The notes under the pieces are model-generated. The model made no database searches. It had not been told where the DNA came from and was given only the letters and a program-made list of their open reading frames with translations. A DNA stretch of 64,000 nucleotides, from contig PCBI01000005.1 in assembly GCA_002730875.1 (NCBI GenBank), positions 248,001-312,000 on the forward strand, given 5' to 3'. Positions within the stretch are counted from its first letter, which is position 1. Each line of letters starts with the position of its first letter. This stretch comes from Spirochaetaceae bacterium (GTDB taxonomy: Bacteria; Spirochaetota; Leptospiria; Leptospirales; Leptonemataceae). Positions 1 through 9,015 of the stretch are shown here, piece after piece. A program made the translations under genes and the position numbers.

Positions 1-1
1 G

Positions 2-331
2 ACGGTGCGCGGAAATCAGCCAGTGGAAGATAACCAGATATTCTTGATCGTAGGCATCGTGGCGGCCGTAGCCGGCGCTTTTGGCGTCTATTTCTTCACC
101 CAGAAAAAGGCAGACTCCGCTGCTGCCTGGAATGTGAATCATATATTGGGGTATGCCCTGGCGGAAGGAACTACCATGATTAACCTGGTATTCTTCTTTA
201 TCGGCGGGAAGATGGTTCACATCTACGTAGCTGCGGCCATCCTTGCGGCCATGATATCCCGGTATCCCCGCGCGCGCCTGAATCAGCAGGATGGGCAGGA
301 CCTACGATCCCCGGGTTCTTTCGAATCTTGA
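2..331 (+). CDS. small membrane protein, 5' end may lie outside the window
   Basis: I do not recognise the family. The frame is open to the window edge; the first possible start is a GTG at position 5, so the gene may be cut. The readable 108 residues contain a hydrophobic segment at about residues 12-32 and a second hydrophobic region at about 48-85 that could form one or two membrane helices, followed by a short hydrophilic tail. The last 30 bases overlap the end of the convergent RND pump gene. The tail after about residue 88 is rich in charged and polar residues and may be the least conserved part. Function unknown. Confidence 0.5.
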   Translation, partial: TVRGNQPVEDNQIFLIVGIVAAVAGAFGVYFFTQKKADSAAAWNVNHILGYALAEGTTMINLVFFFIGGKMVHIYVAAAILAAMISRYPRARLNQQDGQDLRSPGSFES

Positions 332-3300
332 AAGTATGGTATAAACGGATGGTACAACAACCAGGGTAAGTAGCGTCGAGACGGTCATGCCGCCGATTAC
401 GGCTATGGACATGGGAATCCTTGACTCGGCCCCCGGTCCGATGGCCAGGGCCGGCGGAATGGCCGCGGCAATAGCCGAAAGGGAGGTCATCAAGATGGGA
501 CGAAGTCTTACCATGCCGGCCTCAATCAGGGCCTCCTGCACTCCAAGCCCCTCTTTCTTTCTTAGTTCGTTGGCAAACTCGACCAGGAGAATGGAGTTCT
601 TCTTGGAGATTCCCATCAACAAGATCAATCCAATCATGCTGTAAAGGTTCAGGCTCTGTCCGGTAATGTAAAGAGCCAGAAAGGCTCCCGTGGCCGAAAA
701 AGGAAGCGCCATCAACACAGATATGGGATGGAGAAAGCTATTGAACTGGGCTCCCAGCACCATGTATGCCACCAGGATTCCCAGCCACAGAGCCACACTC
801 AGACTGGTAAAAGCCTCATTGAATTCCCGACTACCTCCGCCAGGGTAATAGCCATAGTTGTCCCTTAAATGCTTTCGGGCGATCTCTTCCGCCTTTGCTG
901 TGGCATCGGCCTGGCCCACACCTTCTTTCAGATTCGCGGATAGCTGAATCGCCCGCTGACGGTCAATTCTGGTCAGATTGAGCACCGTGGGTTCGGTTTC
1001 TACTCGGGCCACTTCGGGAAGGCTAACCAGTTCGCCGTAACCGTTTCTTATTTTCAGCTCTTTGATATCGGCAGGATGACTCCATTGATCCTCCAACAGG
1101 CGAATCCTGATATCGTACCGGCGGCCATCCCCTGTAAATCGACCTTCCCGCGTTCCTCCCATGGCGATGCCTACGGTTTCCACCAGGCTTTCCATGGTCA
1201 CCCCGCGAAGCGCGGCTTCCTGACGGTCAGGCACTACTCGCACCTCCGGCATGCCTTCGCGATAGTCCATCTGGGCGTCTTCATAAATGCCCTCGGCCTC
1301 CATATCCTTGAGTATGGCATCGGCGGTGGATTTCAGTTCATCCCAGTTTCCGCCCCGGATGCTGAACTCCACGGGCTGACTTCTTCGCGCGGAAAGACCC
1401 CGGCTGGAAAAGTCAAAAAGGAAGCCACGCATCCCTTCGATCTTCTTGATTTCCTCTCTAAGGAGATCCATGAATTCGTATTGCCCAATGTCTCGCTGAG
1501 ATTTTCCCAGCAGACTTACAAAGTAGACCCCGGTGTTGGACTCCCCGCCGCCAAATCCTCCCACGATGGAAAGGTAGCTGGTCACCTCGGGTCTGCTCTT
1601 GAGAAACTCCTCAATCTTCTGACCCATTTCGTCGGTATGATAGATGGACGATCCCATGGGAGTCTCAAAACGCACTCCGAACTGGCTTTGATCCTGCGGC
1701 GGAACAAACTCTCGATTAATGACAAACAGAATGGAAAGCGATAGAGCAAATAGCCCCGCTGAAAGTAGAAACGTAATATAAGGATGCGCCAGTGTTCGCT
1801 CCAGAATGGCTCGATAGATCCCGGACACATACTCGAGCCCCAGACGAACCGCACGAGCTATGCGCGGCTCGCGCTCCTGATGACGTAAAGTTAGCGAGGC
1901 CCGCATGGGCGTTAGAGTTACGGCATCCAGTAGCGACAGGGCCACCGCCCCGGATAGAGTGACACCGAATTGAAAGAAAAACTTGCCGATGACTCCCTCC
2001 ATAAAGGCTACTGGCAAAAATATGGCCACAATGGCCACGCTGGCCGCCACCGCCGCGAAAATGATCTGCCGCGCTCCGTCGCGAGCCGCACGCACCCGGT
2101 CTTTGCCCATCTCAAAGTGCCGGATAATATTTTCCAGAATCATGATATTATCGTCCACTACGATACCGATGGCAAGGGATAGGGCCAGCAGGGTAAAGAG
2201 ATTCAGGGTAAAACCCATGAAGTAGATGATAATGAACGTACCTATGATGGATGTAGGAATGGAAAGGATTACGTTTAGAGTGGAGCTCCAGTTTCCGAGA
2301 AATAGCCAGCAAACCAGGGCAGTTAGAATGGCGGAAAGTAGAAGCGTAAACTGGGTTTCTTCGATGGCCTCTTTGGTAAACCGCGTGCCATCAAAGTTTA
2401 CGTTAACGCGAACTCCGTCCGGCAGGTTCTTGTTAATTGCTTCAATTTCTTTGCGGAGGTTTTCCGCAACCTGCACTTCGTTGGCGCCGGTTTGCTTTTT
2501 GACGCCAATGGTTATGGCCTCTCGGCCGTTGACGCGATTGATTCGTTGCGCGTCGTTCAGTCCATTTTCCACCCGGGCCACATCTTTCAGGCTAATGTTG
2601 GACAGGTAGATGGGACCTCCGCCTCTTCGAGTGATGCGAATTCGCTCCATTTGTTCAATGGATTGGGCCTCGCCCATGGTTCGGAGGTTGTAGCTGTTTT
2701 CCTGGTTCTGCAAATAGCCGCTGGAGCCTTCGGAGTGATCCTGCCGTATAGCGTTTCGCACATCCAGAATGGTCAGCTCGTATTCATTCAGCTTGCGGTT
2801 GTCTACATACACTCGCAGGTTTCTTTCCGCGGATCCGCCTACAAAAACCTCCCCTACTCCGTCCACCAGTTGAATCCGGTCCAGAACCAGTTGATAGGCC
2901 AGACGAAACAGCTCAAATTGCGATCGGTCGCCGCTCAGACCCAGCCAAAGAATGGGGCTTTCGTCGGGATTATTTTTACGCAGAACAGGCGGGTCAACGC
3001 CAGTAGGAAGTCGCAATTGACTGAGCGCGGTCTGCACTTCCTGGACCGCTACGTCGATGTCCCTATCAATGTCGAATTCCAGTTGAATATTGGCATTTCC
3101 CTGACGAATGGAGGAAATTACCTCTTTGAGGCCTTCGACCGCGATGATCTCTTTTTCCACCCGGTCTACGATCTCGGTTTCCATGTATTCCGGCGCCACG
3201 CCTTCCCAGCTTACACGAATACTGAGAAGCGGGAAATCCACATCGGGCATATAGCTGATGCCAAGCCGCCCAAGAGATACCGTGCCAAAAATGATCAAGC

Positions 3301-3358
3301 CAAACATGATCATCCAGGCGAGCACCGGTCTTCTTATGGAGATATCCGAAAGCTTCAA
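302..3358 (-). CDS. RND-family efflux transporter (AcrB/HAE1-like inner membrane pump)
   Basis: Proton-driven inner membrane pump that moves substrates through a TolC-type channel. At 1018 residues it has the normal family length. The start matches the family (SDISIRRPVLAW), one helix lies at about 12-30, a large periplasmic loop runs to about 335, a helix block follows to about 480, and a second periplasmic loop and helix block make up the rest. The helix-4 proton-relay motif GIVVDDNIMILE is at residues 398-409 with the two aspartates at 402-403, as in hydrophobe/amphiphile pumps rather than metal pumps. The start codon is TTG and overlaps the stop of the upstream TolC gene (TTGA), so translation is probably coupled. 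No membrane-fusion adaptor gene lies in this window. Substrate unknown. Confidence 0.93.
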   Translation of the reverse strand: MKLSDISIRRPVLAWMIMFGLIIFGTVSLGRLGISYMPDVDFPLLSIRVSWEGVAPEYMETEIVDRVEKEIIAVEGLKEVISSIRQGNANIQLEFDIDRDIDVAVQEVQTALSQLRLPTGVDPPVLRKNNPDESPILWLGLSGDRSQFELFRLAYQLVLDRIQLVDGVGEVFVGGSAERNLRVYVDNRKLNEYELTILDVRNAIRQDHSEGSSGYLQNQENSYNLRTMGEAQSIEQMERIRITRRGGGPIYLSNISLKDVARVENGLNDAQRINRVNGREAITIGVKKQTGANEVQVAENLRKEIEAINKNLPDGVRVNVNFDGTRFTKEAIEETQFTLLLSAILTALVCWLFLGNWSSTLNVILSIPTSIIGTFIIIYFMGFTLNLFTLLALSLAIGIVVDDNIMILENIIRHFEMGKDRVRAARDGARQIIFAAVAASVAIVAIFLPVAFMEGVIGKFFFQFGVTLSGAVALSLLDAVTLTPMRASLTLRHQEREPRIARAVRLGLEYVSGIYRAILERTLAHPYITFLLSAGLFALSLSILFVINREFVPPQDQSQFGVRFETPMGSSIYHTDEMGQKIEEFLKSRPEVTSYLSIVGGFGGGESNTGVYFVSLLGKSQRDIGQYEFMDLLREEIKKIEGMRGFLFDFSSRGLSARRSQPVEFSIRGGNWDELKSTADAILKDMEAEGIYEDAQMDYREGMPEVRVVPDRQEAALRGVTMESLVETVGIAMGGTREGRFTGDGRRYDIRIRLLEDQWSHPADIKELKIRNGYGELVSLPEVARVETEPTVLNLTRIDRQRAIQLSANLKEGVGQADATAKAEEIARKHLRDNYGYYPGGGSREFNEAFTSLSVALWLGILVAYMVLGAQFNSFLHPISVLMALPFSATGAFLALYITGQSLNLYSMIGLILLMGISKKNSILLVEFANELRKKEGLGVQEALIEAGMVRLRPILMTSLSAIAAAIPPALAIGPGAESRIPMSIAVIGGMTVSTLLTLVVVPSVYTILSRFERTRGS

Positions 3359-4992
3359 GCGATGCCCTCCGAACTGTTCGCAGGGGATGCAGCGACATCG
3401 GAAGAGTTGTTCGTGCTGCCTGAAGGCACATTCGCGCCATCGGATGAATCGTCGGGGCTGTCCGAAGGCTCATTCGCGCCAGCGGATGAATCGTCTGTGC
3501 TGCCTGAAGGCTCATTCGCGCCATCGGATGAATCGTCCGGGCTGTCGTAAGGCTCGCCGGAGAAATTGAAAATCGAATCTTCTCGGGGCTGGTCTTCTTC
3601 CGGCGGGGCATCCGGTATATTGCTCTCCATGCCCGCCGCCACATGCAGGCGAATCTCATTCATGCGTACCAGCATCTCGATTCGCGTTAGCTCACGGCGG
3701 GCCGCATGATAACCGCGAAGCGCATTCAATACTTCAAGATTTGATACAATGCCAAGCCGATAGTCCCTGAGTTGCACAAAATAGGTAGCTCGGCCGATAT
3801 CCACGGATTGTCGCAGCAGGGCAAGTCGACTCAAGGAGTTAACGTAATCCACATAGGCGGAACGCACTTCGTAGCTGGCAGAACGCTTCAACGATTTGAG
3901 CTCCAGTTCGCTTTTTCGCACCAGGGCGCGGGATTCCTTAACGGCATAGTAGGTCTGTCCGCCCTGAAAGATGGGCACTTCAATACTCAACGTAATGCCC
4001 CAGTCCCGGCCGAAGTCCGGCTTCTGAGTTGTGTAATAATTTCCCTCGACGCTGGCCTGTGGATAGTGCCCTCCCTTCTCCACATCCAGGCGCGATTTCT
4101 GCGCTTCCAGTGCTTTGAACGCTGCTTTCAGATCTTTGCGATCCTCCACTCGATCCAGATAAACCGCCAGGGCCTCCTGCTCCGGAAGTTTTCCAGGCGG
4201 GGCCAGCTGGATGGTGTCGGCGGATTGGCCCATCAGGAACGCCAACAATTCCAGAGATATCTGCCGCAGGCCCTGAATACGTTCCAATTCCACCCGGGAA
4301 TTGCTGTATTCGCTCCGGGCTGCAAGCAACTCCCCTTGAGAGGAGCGACCGATGTTTACCCGGCGCGCCAGTTCGCCGATTCGCGCCAGTAAGGCCTGCT
4401 GCTCTTCGCGCAGGATCTCCAGGGTTTTCTGGTATTCCAGAATCTGGAAATAGACTTCACCCACGTCCCTGAACAGTAGCTCGCGGAAGCGCTGACGATT
4501 CAACCTGGCCGACATTCTTTCCGCATCCCGTGCCTGGCTTTCATGATAGGTCTGAAAGCCGCTAAAGATAGGCCAGCGAAATCCAGCGCCCACTTGATAG
4601 GGATTCAGTTCCCGGAAAGCGTTACCGCCATTACCCGAACCGGAAGTATTGCCCTGGTTCTGTTGTTGCTGTATAATTGCCTGAAGCTGTGGATTGTCCT
4701 CTTCTTCGAACCTGTCATACCAGTTCTTTCGTCCGAACAGAAAGATCTCGGGATAGTAGGAACTCAGGCTTTGACGATAGCGGGATTCGGCGATGGCAAG
4801 ATCCTCTTGCCGAATATCATCCTGTTCGCTGCGCTTCAGCACTTCCAGATAGACCTGGTTCAGGGTCCAGACAGCGGGGGCCTCGGCCTGGACAGATTCG
4901 CCCGGAAAGACGAAGCTTCCGGAAAGGATAAGGAAAAAGAGCAGTCCGATTAACGGCCTGGCTTTTGCCGCATGTATAGCAACCAACGGCAA
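3355..4992 (-). CDS. TolC-family outer membrane efflux protein
   Basis: Outer membrane channel partner for the RND pump whose gene overlaps its 3' end by 4 bases. The body has the two long coiled-coil repeats typical of the OEP family (for example SEYSNSRVELERIQG and the second half SAYVDYVNSLSRLALL). The open frame extends to 5145, but the only signal-peptide-like stretch (KARPLIGLLFFLILSG up to about FPGESVQA) begins much later, so I place the start at a TTG at 4992; this start is uncertain and no clear ribosome site is visible. The last 65 residues form a low-complexity acidic tail of 14-residue repeats rich in Asp, Ser, Pro, Gly and Asn, unusual for the family. Confidence 0.88.
   Translation of the reverse strand: MPLVAIHAAKARPLIGLLFFLILSGSFVFPGESVQAEAPAVWTLNQVYLEVLKRSEQDDIRQEDLAIAESRYRQSLSSYYPEIFLFGRKNWYDRFEEEDNPQLQAIIQQQQNQGNTSGSGNGGNAFRELNPYQVGAGFRWPIFSGFQTYHESQARDAERMSARLNRQRFRELLFRDVGEVYFQILEYQKTLEILREEQQALLARIGELARRVNIGRSSQGELLAARSEYSNSRVELERIQGLRQISLELLAFLMGQSADTIQLAPPGKLPEQEALAVYLDRVEDRKDLKAAFKALEAQKSRLDVEKGGHYPQASVEGNYYTTQKPDFGRDWGITLSIEVPIFQGGQTYYAVKESRALVRKSELELKSLKRSASYEVRSAYVDYVNSLSRLALLRQSVDIGRATYFVQLRDYRLGIVSNLEVLNALRGYHAARRELTRIEMLVRMNEIRLHVAAGMESNIPDAPPEEDQPREDSIFNFSGEPYDSPDDSSDGANEPSGSTDDSSAGANEPSDSPDDSSDGANVPSGSTNNSSDVAASPANSSEGIA
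3388..3555 (-). repeat. 42-bp tandem repeat coding for the TolC acidic tail
   Basis: Four in-frame units of 42 bp encode 14-residue blocks of the type EPSDSPDDSSDGAN. On the plus strand the anchor attcgcgcc recurs at 3430, 3472 and 3514, exactly 42 bases apart. The fourth unit is more diverged. Confidence 0.85.
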
Positions 4993-5263
4993 ACGAAAGT
5001 GCGGGAAAAAGCCACGATGTTGCCGGTACTTTGAACGACACGTGAATGAAGCCGTTGCCTTTCCTCGTTTGATGCAAGAATTTGTTAAGCTACAAGCATG
5101 CGGTGTACGCCCGGAGAGAGCTGAGACGAGAATCGTTAACATCAAGAGGATTTAGGCGTGGGTCCGAAAAAGCAAAGACCACGCCCGCAACCACCAGGTA
5201 AACAGCCGAGGCAAATGGTGCCGACAATTTTTTATGGCCTGGAAGCCAGAGAAAGTATACGTT

Positions 5264-6172
5264 TTAGCTCCCACCCAGACGGAAAGGCTCTTTTTCCGAA
5301 TTGTTTCGCTTCATCATCTCTTCCACAGCTCTTTCTAACTTTGGAAAATCCTTATCCTGCAATCCCGGGTGGATGTCTTTTCCGGGCGAATCGGTTGCGT
5401 TCCGGTCCCCTGAAGACCTCTCCGATTCCGAGGATTCAGGGTCCTTCCCGATAGACTCTTCGGAATTGGCTTCTGCGAATTCCAATTCAGCAAATGGTTT
5501 GCCCTCTACTGTACTCTCTATTGTGAAAACGGTAAGAGAACCCTCATTGTAGATATAATCGCGGGCCACATCGGAAAGCCGCACTTCAATGGATCGGCCG
5601 GGATCCAGCAACACTTTGCTCTCCATAGGAAGCGGCTTACCATCTACGTATACGAACCTGGCCTTGCCAACCAGGGTCGCTTTGGAGTCATTCTTGAAGC
5701 GAATTACCATTTCCAGATCTTTCACCTCCGGCTTTTGAAAGAAGGCGTCCATCATCTCGTCCTGCATTCTTTCGAAGCTTCCGCGATCCATGGCAACACG
5801 TAAGTGCAAACCTCGATCATCGCTTTCCAGTAGCATGGATGTAATCTGATTGTTTCGCTCCAATCCTTTCATCTTTACCGCCACCGGCACCCGGGCTTCA
5901 AGGAATGTAGATAGCTCTTCCTGCTGGCATCGATGGGACTCGGGCTCGCCATAGTATCGGGAAAGTATTTCCACGACCTTGCCTTTCTTTTCCAGACAGG
6001 AGTCCATGCCCGCCATTTCCAGACGAATGATTCCTTTGGATGGAATTCCTTGTTCGGATCTACTATTGGCCACTCGCATAACATGCGAAAAAGACAGATC
6101 AATGAATGCCTGAAATTCGCATGCAGTGAGAAAAAACAGCGATAAGATGGCAACCAGAAACTTGGACTTCAT
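5264..6172 (-). CDS. putative lipoprotein, unknown function
   Basis: A 302-residue protein with a clear lipoprotein signal: MKSKFLVAILSLFFLTAC puts the lipidated cysteine at residue 18. The mature part is mixed alpha/beta in appearance to about residue 230 and ends in a strongly charged, low-complexity segment (Ser, Glu, Asp, Lys rich). I recognise no domain. It lies upstream of, and in the same direction as, the TolC and RND genes, with a gap of about 270 bp to the TolC start preferred here, so it may be in the same transcription unit. It shows no lipoyl/hairpin features that would make it the missing pump adaptor. Confidence 0.72.
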   Translation of the reverse strand: MKSKFLVAILSLFFLTACEFQAFIDLSFSHVMRVANSRSEQGIPSKGIIRLEMAGMDSCLEKKGKVVEILSRYYGEPESHRCQQEELSTFLEARVPVAVKMKGLERNNQITSMLLESDDRGLHLRVAMDRGSFERMQDEMMDAFFQKPEVKDLEMVIRFKNDSKATLVGKARFVYVDGKPLPMESKVLLDPGRSIEVRLSDVARDYIYNEGSLTVFTIESTVEGKPFAELEFAEANSEESIGKDPESSESERSSGDRNATDSPGKDIHPGLQDKDFPKLERAVEEMMKRNNSEKEPFRLGGS

Positions 6173-6184
6173 ATTTACTCCCGA

Positions 6185-7021
6185 TCACAGATCTTTCAAG
6201 TGCTCGGCCAGGAGGTCCACAACTTTTGCGCAGCCTGTCCCCAGAGCTTGATTGAGTTCCAGCTCAATTCCTGCGTATCGCTCCCCCGAAAAACCTTTTC
6301 GCAGCGCTGTAGTCAGTCCATCGGAGGTTCCCCGGTACGGATAGTTTCGCCGAACCTTGTAGCCGGCATCCCTTATTTTGTCCGCCAGTATTTTAGATGT
6401 ACGTTTTTCTCCCTTCCGGGAAGGGTCGTATAGCAGCCCCACATCGCAGGAGCGAGTCATCCCATTAAGGACCGGAGTAAAGCTATGCACAGAAATATGC
6501 AAAATGCGAGAGTCCCGGATTTCTTTCTCGATTAATTCCTTGATAGATGCGCGATAGTCGGCATGGTAAACAGCAAACCGCTCCTGCTGTCGCGGATTCA
6601 TGGACCGAAAGAGTGCGGACCGCACCGCAGGACTACTCAAAGAACGGTTCAGGTCAATACAGAGCCGACTCCAACTTCCGTAGAAGAGCGGCGCTCTCAG
6701 ACGGCGGGCCAGCCTTCGCGCGGCATCCAGGGCAAAAAGATCATAAGCGATATGACTATCCAGAGCTGCCCTGCCATACAGTCTTTTGGCCTGTCCCAGG
6801 CTGGACTTCGGAATTCTACCGGATGCATGCTCACAACTGAGGATTATCTTTAGAGTAGTTTCGCGAGTTCTTGATGCTTGCGAAACTACTCGGGAGGGGG
6901 CCGCCGGAATTCCGGTAGCCATGGCCCCGCCGGCGAGCGCTCCACTCAAGTTGGACGGCCCAATGAGCGGTCCGGTCTTGACGGACGGTTTCTGCCTGTT
7001 TTTTCTCGCTTTAGGTGGCAC
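6185..7021 (-). CDS. N-formylglutamate amidohydrolase-family enzyme
   Basis: Zinc-dependent deformylase/amidohydrolase family (HutG-like fold). Recognisable motifs in order: KIILSCEHASGRIP at about residues 58-71, DLNRS at about 124, and HISVHSFTPVLNG, which supplies metal and substrate ligands. The C-terminal part includes YAGIELELNQ. The family homology begins at about residue 57, leaving an unconserved 55-residue lead; ATG codons at 7021 and 6922 are both possible starts, and a 12-bp perfect inverted repeat (6853-6891) lies inside this lead. In this context (GCS2 ligase, ATP-grasp ligase, C39-like peptidase nearby) the enzyme more likely acts on a small amide or peptide product than in histidine breakdown; that is inference. 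Confidence 0.82.
   Translation of the reverse strand: MPPKARKNRQKPSVKTGPLIGPSNLSGALAGGAMATGIPAAPSRVVSQASRTRETTLKIILSCEHASGRIPKSSLGQAKRLYGRAALDSHIAYDLFALDAARRLARRLRAPLFYGSWSRLCIDLNRSLSSPAVRSALFRSMNPRQQERFAVYHADYRASIKELIEKEIRDSRILHISVHSFTPVLNGMTRSCDVGLLYDPSRKGEKRTSKILADKIRDAGYKVRRNYPYRGTSDGLTTALRKGFSGERYAGIELELNQALGTGCAKVVDLLAEHLKDL
6853..6891. repeat. perfect 12-bp inverted repeat with 15-nt loop
   Basis: GAGTAGTTTCGC (6853-6864) and GCGAAACTACTC (6880-6891) are exact reverse complements. The repeat lies within the 5' coding part of the amidohydrolase-like gene, just before the conserved domain begins. No start codon lies between the repeat and the domain, so it must be translated unless the gene is broken. 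It could be an mRNA hairpin or a regulator site. Confidence 0.8.
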
Positions 7022-7097
7022 AGATTTATCCTGTCATTTTTTCGATGTCAGCCGGTTCAGCTTGCCCGTCTTTTTTTGGGACCATGGAATGAAAGTC

Positions 7098-8369
7098 CTA
7101 CGGAGAAAAAGGAGCGCTGAGCGGGGATCCCATGTTCCGATAGATGCGATGCACTTCCGCACCCAGCTTAACGGGTGTATCCGTGAGCACGGCGCTTCTT
7201 TGAGACTCCAGCGCTTCGCGCATTCGGCGGCTCAGGTTGCCACGGGACAAAAGAAACTCCAGAGACCGGTCCAGATTCTCCTCGGACGAAATATTCAGTC
7301 TTTCGGCTATGGTTTTGAGGGCGGAACCAGCGGTGTGCTGGCCTTTCAATCCGAGCAATCGTATGTATTCTTCGGGCAGATCCACGGATCTGCCGTTTTT
7401 ACAGGTTCGCCGAAAAAGCTCCACTAACGTGGATTGATTCGCTTTGCTCTGCGACGGGAAGTCTGACCAGCGTTCCTCAACCAGGTTTCGCAGAAGCTCG
7501 ACCACAAAAAGCGCAATGGCCATATCGTTTTCCAGGCTTTCCTGCGTATCCAGTATGCGAATTTCGATCGCGCTACGATCAAAGCGAGCTATGGCCCCCC
7601 GGGCATTTACCCATTCCTCCTGGATGAGGCCTTCCGGATCCAGGGATTCCAGATCGCGGTAAATGGGCTCAAGGATTTGCGAGTGATACTCATCTGGATC
7701 AAAAACCGGTTCGGGCACTACCTGGCCGCTGACGGAAGGCACCCTGGAAGCATTGCTTCTATACACCTCCAGCCGGTAATCCTGAAAACCGGTCCAGACC
7801 ATTTCGCAAATGGGCGAACTGGCGGAAAGAGCCGGAAGCAGGGGAAGAGCCAGGCGAATGGCGGCCATCATTTGCCCAAACTCCTGATCGTTTTTGAAGG
7901 GGAGGTTTAAATGCATGCTCTGCAGGTTGGACCAGCCGTGACCTCTACAGTCGAATATCCGATGAAACGTTTCGTAGATGGGGCCGTTCTCGCCAGGCCA
8001 TAATTGCATGTCATCAGGATTCATGAAGGGATGCATACCGGTTCCCAGCAACGTGTATCCTTTCTCGTTCAGTCCGGCAAGGATCTCTTCCAGGTCTCTG
8101 CCGAGCAGGCGAAATGCCCGGGCGGCACTTTGGACGGGAGGGTCGGTCTTGACTTCCAGAACATGCGATACCAGCTCATTGGACCAGGAAGTCCCTTCGC
8201 GCTGTACTTCGTCCACCACGGTTCCGTTCAAGTTCAAGATCTGATCCGCGACGGATCTGATTTCCATACTTACGGAATCAACCAGCATATACTCCAGCTC
8301 GATTCCCAGAACCTCAAACATTCCATAACGCCGCATGGGCCCTGATGGATTCGGCGCTGTAGCTGCCAA
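7098..8369 (-). CDS. GCS2-family carboxylate-amine ligase (YbdK-like)
   Basis: Member of the glutamate-cysteine ligase family 2 (glutamine-synthetase-like fold), which joins a carboxylate to an amine using ATP. Seen: LGIELEYMLVD near the N terminus (metal/nucleotide Glu), YTLLGTGMHPF, SMHLNLPF, LLPALSASSPI and IEIRILDTQE, all typical. Length 423 matches the family. The frame starts with a TTG with GGAG about 10 bases upstream; ATG codons at 8336 and 8321 are alternatives. It lies 76 bp upstream of the amidohydrolase-like gene in the same direction and is part of the amidoligase cluster. The natural substrate cannot be read from sequence; true glutathione synthesis is less likely than a dedicated amide product. 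Confidence 0.85.
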   Translation of the reverse strand: MAATAPNPSGPMRRYGMFEVLGIELEYMLVDSVSMEIRSVADQILNLNGTVVDEVQREGTSWSNELVSHVLEVKTDPPVQSAARAFRLLGRDLEEILAGLNEKGYTLLGTGMHPFMNPDDMQLWPGENGPIYETFHRIFDCRGHGWSNLQSMHLNLPFKNDQEFGQMMAAIRLALPLLPALSASSPICEMVWTGFQDYRLEVYRSNASRVPSVSGQVVPEPVFDPDEYHSQILEPIYRDLESLDPEGLIQEEWVNARGAIARFDRSAIEIRILDTQESLENDMAIALFVVELLRNLVEERWSDFPSQSKANQSTLVELFRRTCKNGRSVDLPEEYIRLLGLKGQHTAGSALKTIAERLNISSEENLDRSLEFLLSRGNLSRRMREALESQRSAVLTDTPVKLGAEVHRIYRNMGSPLSAPFSP

Positions 8370-8449
8370 TACATTTATGCTCCATGTGCTTGACTGATTC
8401 CCCGGTGGATGTTGAAATTAGCCAGCCTGAAAGAACAACGGAGAAAAAG

Positions 8450-8968
8450 ATGAACAAATTTCTGCTAATCTTCTTCCTGTCCCTCGGAACCATACTCGTA
8501 GCCAATCCGCTAATGGCAGATTCCGAGGAAGAGACGGAAGAAGTAGATGAAGCAAACGTCGAAGAGGAACTGGAAGAGGCCGAAGACAAGCTTGAGAAAG
8601 TCACCGGTCTTGAAAGAAAAATCCAGCGACTGAACGAAATCGCCGACCAGCTGGAAGCAAAGGGTAAAACAGAGCAGGCCCAGCGAATTCGAGAAAAAGT
8701 CAAGAAAGCCGAAGAAAAGCTTCAGGCAAAAAAAGAGCGGATCGAGAAGCGCAAAGAGAAATTAGAGAAAAAGCGCGGTAAACCGGACGATGCAGGTCCA
8801 CCGGAAGGCAAAGGAAAGCCTGAAGGAAAGGGTAAACCGGATGATGCAGGTCCTCCCGAAGGTAAAGGCAAGCCGGATCATGCAGGCCCGCCGGAAGGTA
8901 AAGGCAAGCCGGATCATGCGGGCCCGCCGGAAGGCAAAGGTAAGCCGGAAGGCAAAGGCAAGCCCTGA
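8450..8968 (+). CDS. exported coiled-coil protein with PEGKGKP repeats
   Basis: A 172-residue secreted protein. It begins MNKFLLIFFLSLGTILVA, a signal peptide probably cut after NPLMA. An acidic segment follows (EEETEEVDE and similar), then a heptad-like charged coiled coil to about residue 108, then a repeat tail from residue 112 made of 12-residue units (PDHAGPPEGKGK type) and 6-residue half units (PEGKGK). I start it at 8450 because gGAGaaaaag precedes this ATG and the signal peptide follows directly; an in-frame ATG at 8384 is unlikely. It diverges from the GCS2 gene and sits inside the amidoligase cluster. Function unknown. Confidence 0.75.
   Translation: MNKFLLIFFLSLGTILVANPLMADSEEETEEVDEANVEEELEEAEDKLEKVTGLERKIQRLNEIADQLEAKGKTEQAQRIREKVKKAEEKLQAKKERIEKRKEKLEKKRGKPDDAGPPEGKGKPEGKGKPDDAGPPEGKGKPDHAGPPEGKGKPDHAGPPEGKGKPEGKGKP
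8783..8965 (+). repeat. 36-bp/18-bp tandem repeats encoding PEGKGK units
   Basis: In-frame repeats coding for four 12-residue units and two 6-residue half units, rich in Pro, Gly, Lys and Glu. Unit order by translation is long, half, long, long, long, half. Confidence 0.8.
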
Positions 8969-9015
8969 CCCTCGGCTCAAAATACCAGCTTGAATGTTCA
9001 AAAAAGGAGAAAATC

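Noticed and set aside
1076..3550. Long plus-strand frames of 222 and 352 codons
   Set aside because: They are antisense to the RND and TolC genes, lack family motifs and consist of odd residue mixes; the other strand encodes clear homologues.
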